Shown piece by piece: positions 19,989-29,622 of a stretch of DNA of 61,518 bases (position 1 is its first letter; every line of letters begins with the position of its first letter). The DNA is from Mycobacterium sp. GTDB lineage: Bacteria > Actinomycetota > Actinomycetes > Mycobacteriales > Mycobacteriaceae. The stretch spans positions 1-61,518 of the forward strand of contig JAGYKK010000018.1 of the NCBI GenBank assembly GCA_018401645.1. Direction: 5' to 3'. The translations under genes and the position numbers were made by a program. Below the pieces are notes generated by a model. It had not been told where the DNA came from, ran no database searches, and worked only from the letters and a program-made list of their open reading frames with translations.

Positions 19989-20650
19989 CTACAGCGTCTT
20001 CAGGATCTCGTTCATGATGTCGATCTCCTTCTGCTGGCTCGCCACGATGGCCTTCGACAGTTCGATCGCCTCGATGAATTCACCATTCTTGATCTCGTTC
20101 TGCGCCATGGTGATCGCGCCCTCGTGATGCTTGATCATCCCGGTGAGGAACAACTTGTCCGCCGCCACACCCTGGGCGTCCCGCAGTGCCTGCATCTCAG
20201 CCGGTGACAACATCCCGTCCATCATGCCCATGCCACCCATCCCCGGCATATCCCCCATTCCCGGCATGTCCCCCATGCCGCCGTGCCCCGGCATGTCGTT
20301 CATGTCCATGTTCCACCCGTCGAGCCAGCCCTGCATCTGCGCAATTTCTGGGCCCTGGGCATCCTTAATCTGCTTGGCCAACTCGACCACCCGCGGATCC
20401 ATGTTCTGCTTGGCCAAGACCAGGTCGCTCATCTCAATCGCCTGCTGATGGTGCGGGATCATCATCTTCGCAAACATCATGTCGGCCTTGTTGTGCGCGG
20501 CCGCCCGCGCCGACGCCGTGATCTGGGTCTGCGACGGGGCCGTCGGAGCCGCCTCCTTGGTAGCCGAACTGCCACACGCGCCGATGGCGGCACCATCAGC
20601 ATCAAGGCCAATGCGGCCATCCCGGCCACTGCGGCCGTTGACTTGATCAT
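19989..20650 (-). CDS. DUF305 lipoprotein, Met/His-rich, probable copper binding (one frameshift)
   Basis: ATG 20650 opens MIKSTAAVAGMAALALML, a lipoprotein signal peptide whose lipobox (IGACGSS) lies in the next frame after an indel near 20590. The mature protein has two DUF305 units: MFAKMMIPHHQQAIEMS and LTGMIKHHEGAITMAQNEI, with paired histidines and methionines suited to Cu(I)/Cu(II). Between them is an insert of MPG/GMG repeats rich in Met and Asp (about residues 110-145). DUF305 proteins accompany copper resistance genes. It is read towards the two-component genes. Confidence 0.82.
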
Positions 20651-20716
20651 TGCGCACCCCTTTTTCGTTAGACGAATCTAGGAATGAGCATCTCGGCGAC
20701 TCCCCCGGGCTGTCTT

Positions 20717-20747
20717 AGCCGTTCTGTGAAGATTCGATAAAGATGAC
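20717..20747. promoter_or_regulatory. Putative response-regulator box between DUF305 and LpqS-like genes
   Basis: CCGTTCTGTGAAGATTC is followed by GATAAAGATGA, an 11-bp-spaced direct repeat of GTGAAGAT/ATAAAGAT. The first half matches 15 of 16 bases of the box upstream of the response regulator. The site lies between divergent genes, 67 bp from the DUF305 start and about 170 bp from the LpqS-like start, so it could control both. Confidence 0.5.
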
Positions 20748-20919
20748 CCATCGCACGCCCACACATCCGGCTCAACCGCACCCATCGGATAGTGCTTCCA
20801 GCCTCGCAACGACCGCGAAGTAGCGTGCGTTTCTTCAAGACACGCAACCAAGTAACGACTCCAAGTCGGTTTCGTCGCGGCGTCCCGCGGCGCCGATCTG
20901 CTGCTAAAGTCAAGCCATC

Positions 20920-21324
20920 ATGCGTGCGGCGGTTCCGCTGGCATCTGCCAGGATTTGGACGGCGATTGGGCTGACGTTCATCGTCGCCCTTCTCGCCGCC
21001 CCGCTGGCCAGCCTGGCGGCGTCGCCAGACGCCCACGTCGATCATCACATCTCGGCCACCGGCGCTCCCGATCACCTCGCCTCGGTGGACCACGAGCACG
21101 TCGCCCTCGCCATGATTCCGGGCGCACCGGACGCACTCGCCGATGCGCTGGTGCCCCGAACGCGCATCAGTCTCCTGGCCATGGGCCTGATCTTTCCTGT
21201 CGCTCTGATGGGCGGAATGTCACTGCGGCAGAGGAACACGGGCGGCCGCGATCCACCCCGAACACGCATCCTTGTTTCTTCGGGCCGCGATGTGCTGGCC
21301 CGGCACTGCATCTCTCGCCGCTGA
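20920..21324 (+). CDS. LpqS-like exported protein
   Basis: A 134-aa protein with an N-terminal hydrophobic segment ([21 protein letters not shown]), a His/Asp-rich outside part ([26 protein letters not shown]), a second hydrophobic stretch and the end [13 protein letters not shown]. That layout and tail recall mycobacterial LpqS, a member of the copper-responsive RicR regulon. Histidine-rich loops suggest metal binding. No RicR-type palindrome was noticed; the box at 20717 is the candidate control element. It leads a run of same-strand genes to 26412. Confidence 0.68.
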   Translation: MRAAVPLASARIWTAIGLTFIVALLAAPLASLAASPDAHVDHHISATGAPDHLASVDHEHVALAMIPGAPDALADALVPRTRISLLAMGLIFPVALMGGMSLRQRNTGGRDPPRTRILVSSGRDVLARHCISRR

Positions 21325-21434
21325 TCGGATGGCGCAGGCCGACTGACCCTTATCCGGGTCGTGGGCCGGTGTCTGCCGTCCATTTCAGCGGCCGCGGTTT
21401 CACGTCGCGGTCCTCACCCGGAAGCGACCACCCC

Positions 21435-22553
21435 ATGAGTTCTGTTGTTCCTCTTCACCCCGCCAACCTGCATCGCGCCCACCACCGGCCGCCACGACGA
21501 TACGACCACGCCGGAACCCTCGCGGCTGCGGTCGGCAACACCCCGGTGCTGCGTATCACCAGCCCGTTCGCCGATGACGGTCGCGGGTTCTGGGCCAAAC
21601 TCGAGGGTTCCAATCCCGGCGGAATCAAGGACCGCACCGCCCTGCACATGGTGAGCCGGGCCCGTGCCCGCGGGGATCTTCGCCCCGGGGCGCGCATCAT
21701 CGAGTCCAGTAGCGGCACTCTCGGGTTGGGCTTGGCGCTGGCGGGCATGGCCTATCGACATCCCGTCACTATCGTCACCGACACCGGCCTGGAGCCGATC
21801 ATCGCCCGCATGCTGTCGGCCTACGGGGTACAGGTCGAGCAGGTCACCGAGCCCCACCCCGACGGCGGCTGGCAGCAGGCCCGCTGTGACCGGGTGGCCG
21901 AGTTGCTCGCGGAACACCCCGAAGCGTGGAACCCCGATCAGTACAACAATCCCGACAACGTCGGCGCCTACCACGGCCTAGCAATGGAGTTGGATGCCCA
22001 ACTCGGCCGTGTCGACGTTCTGGTGTGCTCGGTCGGCACCGGAGGACACTCCGCCGGCATAGCCGGGGTGCTGCGGGAATTGAACCCGAAGCTGACACTG
22101 ATCGGCGTGGATACCGTCGGGTCGACCATCTTCGGCCAGCCCGCCCGGCCCCGCCTGATGCGCGGCCTCGGGTCGAGCATCTACCCCGGAAACGTCGATT
22201 ACACGGCGTTCGACGAGGTGCACTGGGTGGCGCCCGCCGAAGCAGCGTGGGCCTCCCGGACCCTGGCAGCCACCCACTACGCCAGCGGTGGGTGGAGCGT
22301 GGGGGCGGTCGCCCTGGTGGCCGGATGGGCCGCACGCACCCACCCGGCCACGGCCACCATCGCGGCGATCTTCCCAGACGGCCCGCAGCGCTACTTTGAC
22401 AGCATCTTCAACGACGATTACTGCCGCGAGCATCAATTGCTCGACGGTGCACCGCCCGCCGAACCGCTGACGATCCGCGACCCCGCCGAGACCGTCGTCG
22501 ACTCATGGACCCGGTGCGCCACGGTCGTGGCCCCGGCGAAGGCGGGGCGCTGA
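21435..22553 (+). CDS. PLP-dependent cysteine synthase/desulfhydrase family enzyme (Cds1-like)
   Basis: A 372-aa fold-type II PLP enzyme. GNTPVLRI opens the fold, and the Schiff-base lysine lies in [27 protein letters not shown] corresponds to the substrate loop, and [18 protein letters not shown] is the phosphate-binding glycine loop. M. tuberculosis Cds1 (Rv3684), which releases sulfide from cysteine, has the same arrangement. A role in thiol supply or sulfide release during metal stress is possible. The stop shares one base with the MFS start (TGATG), implying coupling. Confidence 0.85.
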   Translation: MSSVVPLHPANLHRAHHRPPRRYDHAGTLAAAVGNTPVLRITSPFADDGRGFWAKLEGSNPGGIKDRTALHMVSRARARGDLRPGARIIESSSGTLGLGLALAGMAYRHPVTIVTDTGLEPIIARMLSAYGVQVEQVTEPHPDGGWQQARCDRVAELLAEHPEAWNPDQYNNPDNVGAYHGLAMELDAQLGRVDVLVCSVGTGGHSAGIAGVLRELNPKLTLIGVDTVGSTIFGQPARPRLMRGLGSSIYPGNVDYTAFDEVHWVAPAEAAWASRTLAATHYASGGWSVGAVALVAGWAARTHPATATIAAIFPDGPQRYFDSIFNDDYCREHQLLDGAPPAEPLTIRDPAETVVDSWTRCATVVAPAKAGR

Positions 22554-23820
22554 TGGGAACTCTTGCCACGTTCCGCAGTTTCGGCTGGCCAAGCCGGTTG
22601 CTGATGATCAACCAGTTCGGCATTAACCTCGGCTTCTACATGCTGATGCCCTACCTGGCCGGCTACCTCGCCGGCCCGCTGGGGTTAGCGGCGTGGGCCG
22701 TTGGACTGGTACTCGGGGTGCGCAACTTCTCCCAGCAGGGCATGTTCATCGTGGGCGGCACCTTGGCCGACCGACTCGGCTACAAACCGCTCATCGTGGC
22801 CGGCTGTCTGCTGCGCACCGCCGGCTTCGGGCTACTGGTGTTTGCGCAGTCGCTGCCCGCGGTGCTGATCGCCTCTGCAGCAACGGGTTTCGCTGGTGCG
22901 CTGTTCAACCCAGCAGTCCGCGCCTACTTGGCCGCCGACGCCGGGGAGCGGCGGGTGGAAGCGTTCGCGCTCTTCCACGTCTTCTACCAGGCCGGGATCC
23001 TGGCCGGGCCGCTGGTCGGATTGGCCCTGATGACAGTCGATTTTCGGGTCACCGCCGCGGGCGCGGCGGCGGTGTTCGCCCTGCTGACCATCGCCCAGTT
23101 GTTCGCCCTGCCACGGCGCGATTCCGACCCCGCCGCGGCCACCACCTCGGTGCTGCAGGATTGGCGCACCGTGGCGGGCAACCGCTCGTTCCTACTGTTC
23201 GCCGCCGCCATGATCGGCTCCTACGTGTTGACCTTCCAGATCTACCTGGCGATGCCGCTGCACGCGGCCTTTCTCGCCCCTCAGCACGCGTCGGCTCTGA
23301 TCGCCGCGATGTTCGTGGTGTCCGGCGCGGTGGCGGTGACCGCCCAACCCACGGGTTCTGCTGTGACCAGGGTTTCGGATCGGTGGGGCTCGAGCCGTCT
23401 CTGATCATCGGTATGACCGTGATCGCGCTGTCCCTTCGCGCCGCTGATCCTTGTGCCGGACAACAGGTTCGGGACCGCAGCGGCGATCGGTGCCCTGTTG
23501 GTGACCACCGCCGTCGCTGGCCATCGGATCGGCGGCGGTGTTCCCCTTCTCGAGATGGATACCGTGGTGGCCCTGTCCGGTGGACGCCTGCGGGCACCCA
23601 CTACGGCTTCTACAGCACTATCGTCGGCGTCGGCATACTGGCTGGCAACGTGGCCACCGGTGCACTGGTGCAGGCCGCCCGCCAGCAGGGACTCGACGCC
23701 CTGGTCTGGGCGGCGCTCGCCGCGATCGGGCTGTTGTCCGCGGCCGCACTGCGCTCCCTGGCCCGCAACGGGCACCTCCAGCACGGCGGCCCCCGCCCGG
23801 TGGTGGATGCCGTCGGATGA
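22553..23820 (+). CDS. MFS transporter, frameshifted
   Basis: The first 280 residues are intact, with motif A as ADRLGYKPLIVAG and long hydrophobic helices, and read like MdtH/YfcJ-type exporters. After about 23350 the frame breaks several times. The remaining helices appear as SLIIGMTVIALS, IGALLVTTAVAG, then THYGFYSTIVGVGILAGNVATGALVQAAR in three different frames before the stop at 23820. Total length (about 422 codons) is normal, so the breaks are probably sequence errors. Coupling to the Cds1-like gene suggests export of a cysteine-related compound, which is inference. Confidence 0.78.
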
Positions 23821-23888
23821 CCACAACCCCTGTAGGACAAGTAATGCACGGCCCCGGCAGTACTCAACAACACAACTGGAGGTTCCCC

Positions 23889-24581
23889 ATGTCAACATCC
23901 CTGCGGCGCGTCGCCGGAGCACTCATCGTCAGCGGCGCGGTGGCGGTGGTCGCCAGTCCATCCGCGGCCGCGCACGTCGACGCCCAACTCGACGGGGCCG
24001 GCCCCGGCGATTTCGGTGTCGTCACCTCGGCGTGCCCACCGAGGGGCAAGCCAGCCACCACCAAAGTGGCCGTCCGCATCCCCGACGACACCCCGATGCG
24101 TACCGTTCGCCCCCAGCCGTTGGCAGGTTGGAGTGTCGACGTCACCAAGCGCACGATCGATCCGCCGCTGTACAAAGACGACGGCACGCCCGTCACCGAG
24201 GTCATCGACACGGTGACCTGGACCGCGACCGGCCCCGGTATCGACACGGGGCAGTTCGCGCAGTTCGCCATCTACGCCGGACCGCTGCCCGATGCCGACA
24301 CCCTTGCGCTGCCGACCACCCAGACGTTCTCCGACGGCACCACCGAGGCATGGAATGAACCGACGGTGTCCGGGGACGAGAAACCGAAGTTCCCGGTGCC
24401 GGCGGCGACGATCGCCAAGCTGGCCAGCACTGTGATGCCCATCGTCGCGTGGTCGGCGCTGGGTCTCTCGGTCGTGGCACTGGCACTGGCGGTCTTCGGG
24501 ATCGACCGGGCATCGCGGCGGTCCGCCGCAGCCGATTCGCCGGAAGCCGAGCCGCTACGCCCCTCCCCGGCGAGCGCATAG
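23889..24581 (+). CDS. YcnI-family copper-associated exported protein
   Basis: A 230-aa DUF1775 protein. After a signal peptide (ALIVSGAVAVVASPSAAA) the mature chain begins AHVDA, whose terminal histidine binds Cu(II) in YcnI. GPGIDTGQFAQFAIYAGPLPD and TEAWNEP are family motifs, and a C-terminal transmembrane helix (LGLSVVALALAVFGI) anchors it. Residues encoded at about 24028-24055 (TSACPPRGKPA) do not fit the family, whereas the neighbouring frame reads GVPTEGQAS, so two compensating indels lie there. It is followed without gap by a cupredoxin lipoprotein. Confidence 0.87.
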   Translation: MSTSLRRVAGALIVSGAVAVVASPSAAAHVDAQLDGAGPGDFGVVTSACPPRGKPATTKVAVRIPDDTPMRTVRPQPLAGWSVDVTKRTIDPPLYKDDGTPVTEVIDTVTWTATGPGIDTGQFAQFAIYAGPLPDADTLALPTTQTFSDGTTEAWNEPTVSGDEKPKFPVPAATIAKLASTVMPIVAWSALGLSVVALALAVFGIDRASRRSAAADSPEAEPLRPSPASA

Positions 24582-25025
24582 ATGTCCGGGCAAATGTCGG
24601 TGATGAAGGCCGCAGTCGTGCTGGGCGTTCTGGTCTCGGCGGTGGTCGTTGCCGGGTGTGGCACACCGCCGGCGACCCCGCCGGAAGCCCCATCGAGTTC
24701 CTCGACTGCCGGGCCGGCCACCTCGTCGGCGGCGGAATCCTCGGCGGGTGCGGCGGTCGGCCCGGTAGTCAACATCACCATCGCCGCGGGGACCGTCACC
24801 CCTACCAACGCCGAAGTCGACGCTGGCGTCGGACAACCCATCGTCCTGGAGGTAACCAGCGACGCCACCGACAGCCTGCACGTGCATTCGATCCCGGAAC
24901 GGGTCTTCGACGTGCAACCGCGCGCCGGGCAGCGGTTCGAGTTCACCGTGGATATCCCCGGCCGTGTCGACGTCGAACTGCACGACCTGAATCGCACCGT
25001 GGTCACCTTCGCGGTCACGCCCTGA
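24582..25025 (+). CDS. Cupredoxin-fold lipoprotein
   Basis: A 147-aa lipoprotein: signal VVLGVLVSAVVVAGC with the lipidated cysteine, a Ser/Ala/Pro linker, then a cupredoxin_1 domain (VVNITIAAGTVTPTNAEVDA..GQPIVLEVTSDATDSLHVHSIP..FEFTVDIPGRVDVELHDL). Histidines in LHVHS and ELHDL are the likely copper ligands; the classical cysteine ligand is absent. The ATG directly follows the YcnI stop, so translation is coupled. A role as periplasmic copper carrier is inferred. Confidence 0.85.
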   Translation: MSGQMSVMKAAVVLGVLVSAVVVAGCGTPPATPPEAPSSSSTAGPATSSAAESSAGAAVGPVVNITIAAGTVTPTNAEVDAGVGQPIVLEVTSDATDSLHVHSIPERVFDVQPRAGQRFEFTVDIPGRVDVELHDLNRTVVTFAVTP

Positions 25026-25038
25026 TGACAGGGCCCAA

Positions 25039-26412
25039 ATGACCGATGCCACCCTGACCGTCCTCGCACACGGCGTTGGCGGATCCACCGATCTGCCACT
25101 GCCGTTGGAGTACGCGCTCATCGGCGGCGTGTGGGCGCTGATCGTCACCTTCGCAGTGGTGGGTGTCGCTTGGCGCACGCCCCGGTTCGACCCGGCCAAG
25201 CCCGGACGCGCGCTACCCCAATGGGTGAGCACCGCGGTGGACTCCCCGATCGTCCGCGGTATCGCCGCTGCGGCCACCCTGGCGTTGACGGTGTGGGTTG
25301 CCATCGCAGCCATCTGGGGACCGCAGGGCAGCGACAGCGCGTTACCGGGCACGTTCTACGTGCTGCTGTGGGTGGGATTAGTCGCGGTGTCGGTGATCGT
25401 CGGCCCCGTCTGGCGGGTGATCTCGCCGGTCCGAACGGTCTGGCGACTGCTGACGCTTGGCAGAGGAGATAAGGCGTCTGGGGGGGCGCGGCGGCGGTAC
25501 CCGGCCGGACTCGGATACTGGCCGGCGGCACTGGGCCTGTTCGCGTTCGTGTGGCTGGAACTGGCCAGCCCCGATCCCGGCTCACTGTCGGCAATCAAGA
25601 TCTGGATCCTGTGCTACGCGGTGGCGATGTGGGTGGGTGCGGCGGTGTTCGGGTCGACGTGGTTCGCCCGGGCCGACCCGTTCGAGGTGTACAGCATGAC
25701 GGTGTCACGACTGGCCCCGTTCCGGCGAAATCGCGCCACCGGCCGCATCGTCATCGGTAACCCCTTCGATCATCTACCCACCATGCCGGTGCGCCCGGGC
25801 ACCGTCGCGGTGATGGCGGTGCTGCTCGGCTCCACCGCGTTCGACAGCTTCGCCCAATCGAAAGCGTTCCGAAACTTCGTGGACCGCAACGCTGACGCCG
25901 TCCCCCTCGTCGGCGACTCCGGCGGCGGTAGTGTGCTGCGAACCGCCGGCCTGCTGTGTTCGTCCTCGTTGTAGGTGTGAGTTTCACCGCCGCCGCTCGC
26001 GCGACAACTGCCTGCCGGCGTCACCGCTGAGCAACGCCGCGAATTGCCCGGCCGGCTCGCACACTGTCTGATCCCGATCGTCGTGGGCTACGTCCTCGCC
26101 CACTACCTGTCCTATCTGGTCGAGCGCGGGCAGGAAACCATCGTGCGTCTGGCCGATCCACTCGGCAGGGGCTGGCAGCTTCTCGGGCTCGACTCCGGCG
26201 ACGTCATCTATTTCCTTTCGATGAATCCGGCGCTGCTATGGACCATCAAAGTGGCCTGCGTGGTGATCGGACACGTCGTCGGGGTGATCGCCGCGCATGA
26301 CCAGGCTTTGCGGGTCATACCGGTGGGCCATCAACTCACCGGCCAGCTCGCCATGATGCTGGTGATGGTCGCCTATACGTTGACGGGCCTGTTCTTGCTT
26401 TTCGGCGGGTGA
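25039..26412 (+). CDS. Polytopic membrane protein of the YcnI cluster (one frameshift)
   Basis: About 457 codons encode a protein with roughly ten hydrophobic segments, for example YALIGGVWALIVTFAVVGVA, LWVGLVAVSVIVGPVW, YWPAALGLFAFVWLELA and the C-terminal MMLVMVAYTLTGLFLLFGG. The frame from ATG 25039 ends at 25974 because of an indel near 25955; the continuation (ARTTACRRHR-like start, then LPGRLAHCLIPIVVGYVLAHY) runs to 26412. Homologues next to YcnI are sometimes labelled 'fenitrothion hydrolase', a name I would not trust. Substrate unknown; copper import or export would suit the neighbours. Confidence 0.75.
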
Positions 26413-26640
26413 ACCCTCCCAAGCCGCGGGCTACGCCCCGGCACGTGGTTCATCGCCCGCGAATCGCTGAATCTCCTCGACCGCCTCGGCCCGCGCGCAG
26501 GCGCGGCGGCGATAGCGGCTCCGACGATGTGGACGATCGCGTTGACGCTTGTGAGCACTCCGATTTTTTCGGCGTCGACCTCGCACAGCTTCCACGACAA
26601 CCCCGCCCGACTAGGAATCCACCTAGCGTCACCACCTGAA
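26413..26640. other. Intergenic stretch without a clear gene
   Basis: Both strands contain short open frames; the minus frame (SWKLCEVDAEKIGVLTSV) has plausible composition but no start or recognised family. It lies between the ends of two convergent genes. No hairpin terminator of note was seen. Confidence 0.4.
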
Positions 26641-27750
26641 TCAGTCTTGGCCCAGCGCCTCCAGCGCCGCCTTGGTCTCCAGGTCCCGGTAGGCCGTGGC
26701 AAGACGAATCTGGTTACCGACGTTGATCTCCCAGCCATAGTTCTCCACCGGCGTGGTGAGCCAGCCGATATAGAAACACCAGGCGGCTGCAAGGCTGTGC
26801 TCGTAACGCAACACCTTCACCGCGGGTGCGTCGCGCACCCCGGCTTCGACAAGACGGCTGTGATAGAAGGCAATCAGCTCGTCCTCGCAGATCCGGCGGT
26901 CCTCGACCGATAGTGCCGTAATGATGAGGTAGCTGACGTCGTGCATGCAAAAGCCCTGTGCGGTGAGTTGCCAGTCGATGAGGCCGCGCCGACCGTCGGG
27001 CAGGACGTAGGTATTTCCGATGTGACAGTCCCCGTGAACCAGAGTAGTGGGCAGCGTTGTCTGGTGCATTTGTGCACGTGCGACTTTCACCAGCAACGAG
27101 TCGGTGGTCTCGCTAACTGATTGCAGCAGTTCGCGTTTGAATTGGTGGGCCTGCACCTCCCATGCGATCACCGCCGGCACTGCGCCCGGGTTCGTGAACA
27201 GCTCGTGGATAGGGCCGGAGGTATGCGGCCACAACCACGACAGGTCGGCGCCGAACCGCGGCGACTGCCAGTAGTGGGCGTGCAGTGCGGCGAGCTGGCT
27301 GAGCAGTGCCTTCACATCCTCGACGCCGACCGGCGCCAAGACTGTGGGGAACTCAGCGCCGCTGACACGCAGGTCTTCCAGTGCGATGCCGAAGGTGGCT
27401 CCATCGATGTCACGCCACGCTCCCACACAACGGGGGGTCACCACGGGAAGCTCGTCACCGAGGTACGTGTAGACATTGACTTCGTTGTCGTAGAGCGGAA
27501 TACCGCCGAGACCCGGACGCGCCACCTTGATGGTTACCCGGACTGGTAGTAAGTCGGGGTTGTAGACGTAGTCGACGTCAAAGGTGACCCGCCGGGCGGT
27601 GGACACGCGACTGTTCTCCTCAGATGACAGTGCAGCATCAACAAGGGCGATGGAGCCGACCCGCACGTCGGGGTGTTTAGTCGCGATCAACGCCTCAACG
27701 ACGACGGCGTCGAAGCCGTCCGGCTCTGTCGGGATCGTGAAACCTGTCAT
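26641..27750 (-). CDS. Phosphotransferase (APH/EcKL-type kinase fold)
   Basis: A 369-aa protein with the kinase-like catalytic motifs LVHGDCHIGNTYVLPDG (HGDxHxxN Brenner loop) and LIDWQLTAQGFCMHDVSYL (metal aspartate). The N-terminal half carries the nucleotide-binding beta sheet. Mycobacteria have many such ecdysteroid-kinase-like or aminoglycoside-phosphotransferase-like proteins acting on unknown small molecules. ATG 27750 is preferred to a non-ATG codon six residues upstream. It stands alone between the membrane gene and the toxin-antitoxin pair. Confidence 0.83.
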   Translation of the reverse strand: MTGFTIPTEPDGFDAVVVEALIATKHPDVRVGSIALVDAALSSEENSRVSTARRVTFDVDYVYNPDLLPVRVTIKVARPGLGGIPLYDNEVNVYTYLGDELPVVTPRCVGAWRDIDGATFGIALEDLRVSGAEFPTVLAPVGVEDVKALLSQLAALHAHYWQSPRFGADLSWLWPHTSGPIHELFTNPGAVPAVIAWEVQAHQFKRELLQSVSETTDSLLVKVARAQMHQTTLPTTLVHGDCHIGNTYVLPDGRRGLIDWQLTAQGFCMHDVSYLIITALSVEDRRICEDELIAFYHSRLVEAGVRDAPAVKVLRYEHSLAAAWCFYIGWLTTPVENYGWEINVGNQIRLATAYRDLETKAALEALGQD

Positions 27751-27914
27751 CGTCAGACAGTAAGCCAACGAATAGGCCGCTAGGTGCGCGATTATTGGTA
27801 GTCGTCGTCATTCCGGCCGACGACCCCAGACGAATCATTCACTTCAGCCTGCTGCAGCCAAAGAACCACGACTACCCACAATTCCGGCACACTCCAAGCG
27901 GCAAGCTGCCGCAA

Positions 27915-28337
27915 TCAAACCTTCAAGGTCGGCGTCAACGCGGCATTGAGAATGTCCACGTCCCGAGTGGCGATGGTCAGGCCGCGGCGGGCAGCCTGGG
28001 CCACAATCATCCGGTCGAACGGATCGCGATGATTCCACCGCAACCTACCCGCCATGATCGCGTCGGTCGGCTCGATCGACAGTTCGGTGACCGCCATCGC
28101 TGTCACGATGTCTGACCATGCCGAGAGGAGCGGTTCGCCATCGAGCCGACCAAGGCGGGTCTTGATCGCTATCTCCCAGGCCGAGACCGCCGAGACCGCT
28201 ACTTCACGTGCCGAGTCTGAGATCGCCTCGCGCGCGGTATCCGATAGCTGATCGGGCGTACTCACAAGCCACAGGAGCGTGTGTGTGTCGAGAAGGATCG
28301 CCGTGGAGGGCGGCTCAAACGCTGGGCCGGTTCTCAC
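27915..28337 (-). CDS. PIN-domain toxin (VapC/FitB type)
   Basis: A 140-aa RNase toxin with all acidic PIN residues: LLDTHTLLW, VSAWEIAIKTRLGRL, RDPFDRMIVAQA and IATRDVD. The SAWE..K and DPFDR motifs place it in the PIN subgroup partnered by Phd/YefM antitoxins. GTG 28337 lies inside the end of the antitoxin gene (23-bp overlap), so translation is coupled. The 120 bp beyond its end show nothing recognisable. Confidence 0.88.
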   Translation of the reverse strand: MRTGPAFEPPSTAILLDTHTLLWLVSTPDQLSDTAREAISDSAREVAVSAVSAWEIAIKTRLGRLDGEPLLSAWSDIVTAMAVTELSIEPTDAIMAGRLRWNHRDPFDRMIVAQAARRGLTIATRDVDILNAALTPTLKV

Positions 28338-28569
28338 GCGGGATTCCTTCCCACGCCGTAAATTCCGCTTCAGGAAGCGGCTCGTCGAAGTCATCGCCGA
28401 TCACCAGTTTCGGAAGTTGCCCGAAGATACGCGGCCGTGGCTGCACCGGTGTGAGGACGGCGACGGGCCGGCCGTGGGTGGTAATCGTCACCGGCGAACC
28501 GGTGCGCTCCACCTCAGCCAAGATGGCATTGAGCTGGGCTTTGGCCTCCGTGCTCGAGATGGTCTTCAC
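28315..28569 (-). CDS. Phd/YefM-family antitoxin
   Basis: An 84-aa antitoxin starting VKTISSTEAKAQLNAILAEVE, followed by GSPVTITTHGRPVAVLTPV, the Phd/YefM DNA-binding fold, and an acidic C-terminal tail (GDDFDEPLPEAEF) that wraps the toxin. GTG 28569 is chosen because the family begins at that residue. It precedes and overlaps the PIN toxin and presumably represses the pair. Confidence 0.88.
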   Translation of the reverse strand: MKTISSTEAKAQLNAILAEVERTGSPVTITTHGRPVAVLTPVQPRPRIFGQLPKLVIGDDFDEPLPEAEFTAWEGIPRENRPSV

Positions 28570-28772
28570 CGCACCACAATACGTCAATCGAACTTATCGG
28601 ACTAGTCTATATAGTCTAAGTCTCCGGAAGGCCGCCCGCGCCCACTCCGGTGCGAATGCCGGATACTAGCGGCATCGATGAAGGCGACTCGGGGCATCTG
28701 AAAACTCAGTCCCGCCCTCCGCCAGCACCCGCTGCCAGGCAAGTCGGATCACGACGATCGGAGCCAACGCCG

Positions 28773-29439
28773 ATGAGCATCCCGCCCTACTCCGAGGCCA
28801 ATTCCTTCGGCACTCTTGATGGTCCGCCCACGGGAACGCGGGTGCCGATCAAGTACATTTGGCCGAAGCGGATCGCCGTAATTCTCGCGGGGCTGGCCGT
28901 GGTGGGCGGGATGGGCTTCGGCGTGAAGACCCTCCTGCACACCGACGACTCGGCGAGCACAAACCGGGAGACGGTTCAGTCCGCATCCCCGGCGTCCGCG
29001 CCGACCCAGGCCCCGCAATCTCCGGCCCCAGCGGCTTCTCAAGCCCCGACGGCGCCGATGACGCTGGGCCAGGCCGTCACCGATTCCGCCGGGGCGTTGA
29101 GCCGCGAGCAGATCGCAGAGGTGAACTCCGCCGTCATGAGTCTGCAGACGGCACGCGACGTCCGGCTATGGGTTGTCTACGTTGACGCATTCGATGTCCC
29201 GCCCGGGGAGTGGGCCCGTAAGACCCTTTCCCTGACCAAGATGGGGGAACGGGAGGCGATCCTCGCCGTCGCAACCAAGCAGCGGAAGTACGCCTTCCTG
29301 GTCGCACCGGCCGCCGCGAACCGTCAGGCGGTCGATGACATGCGGGTCAACACCATCGAACCGAAGCTTCGCGACGAGTGACTACGCCGGCGCTGCCGTG
29401 GCCGCCGCGACGTTGAAGACATCAGCCTGTTCGAACTGA
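28773..29439 (+). CDS. TPM-domain membrane protein (C-terminus frameshifted)
   Basis: About 221 codons. A short cytoplasmic part precedes one transmembrane helix (RIAVILAGLAVVGGMGFGV), then a Pro/Ala/Ser linker and a TPM domain (VTDSAGALSREQIAEVNSAV, VRLWVVYVDAF, EREAILAVATKQRKYAFLV). The frame stops at 29381, but the expected continuation DYAGAAVAAATLK is present in the next frame to 29439, indicating one inserted base near 29378. TPM proteins are extracytoplasmic acid phosphatase-like or chaperone proteins; the function here is unknown. Confidence 0.72.
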
Positions 29440-29622
29440 ACCGCTTCCCGGGCGCAGCTCACCGAGCCGGTTGAATACCGCAAAACCACCACCAACTTGG
29501 CTGCATACCAACGAAATTACCTTTCCAGGGGTGCCGAACAAGGGTCCATCGGCCCACCAGCCGACGCTAGACGCATCCGCCGGTACGGCAAAGTTCGGCA
29601 CCATCTGGCCACCGATATAAAA

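Noticed and set aside
20651..20919. RicR-type copper operator upstream of the LpqS-like gene
   Set aside because: The TACCC-N5-GGGTA palindrome was not found; the CCGTTnTGTGAAGATT box is the better candidate.
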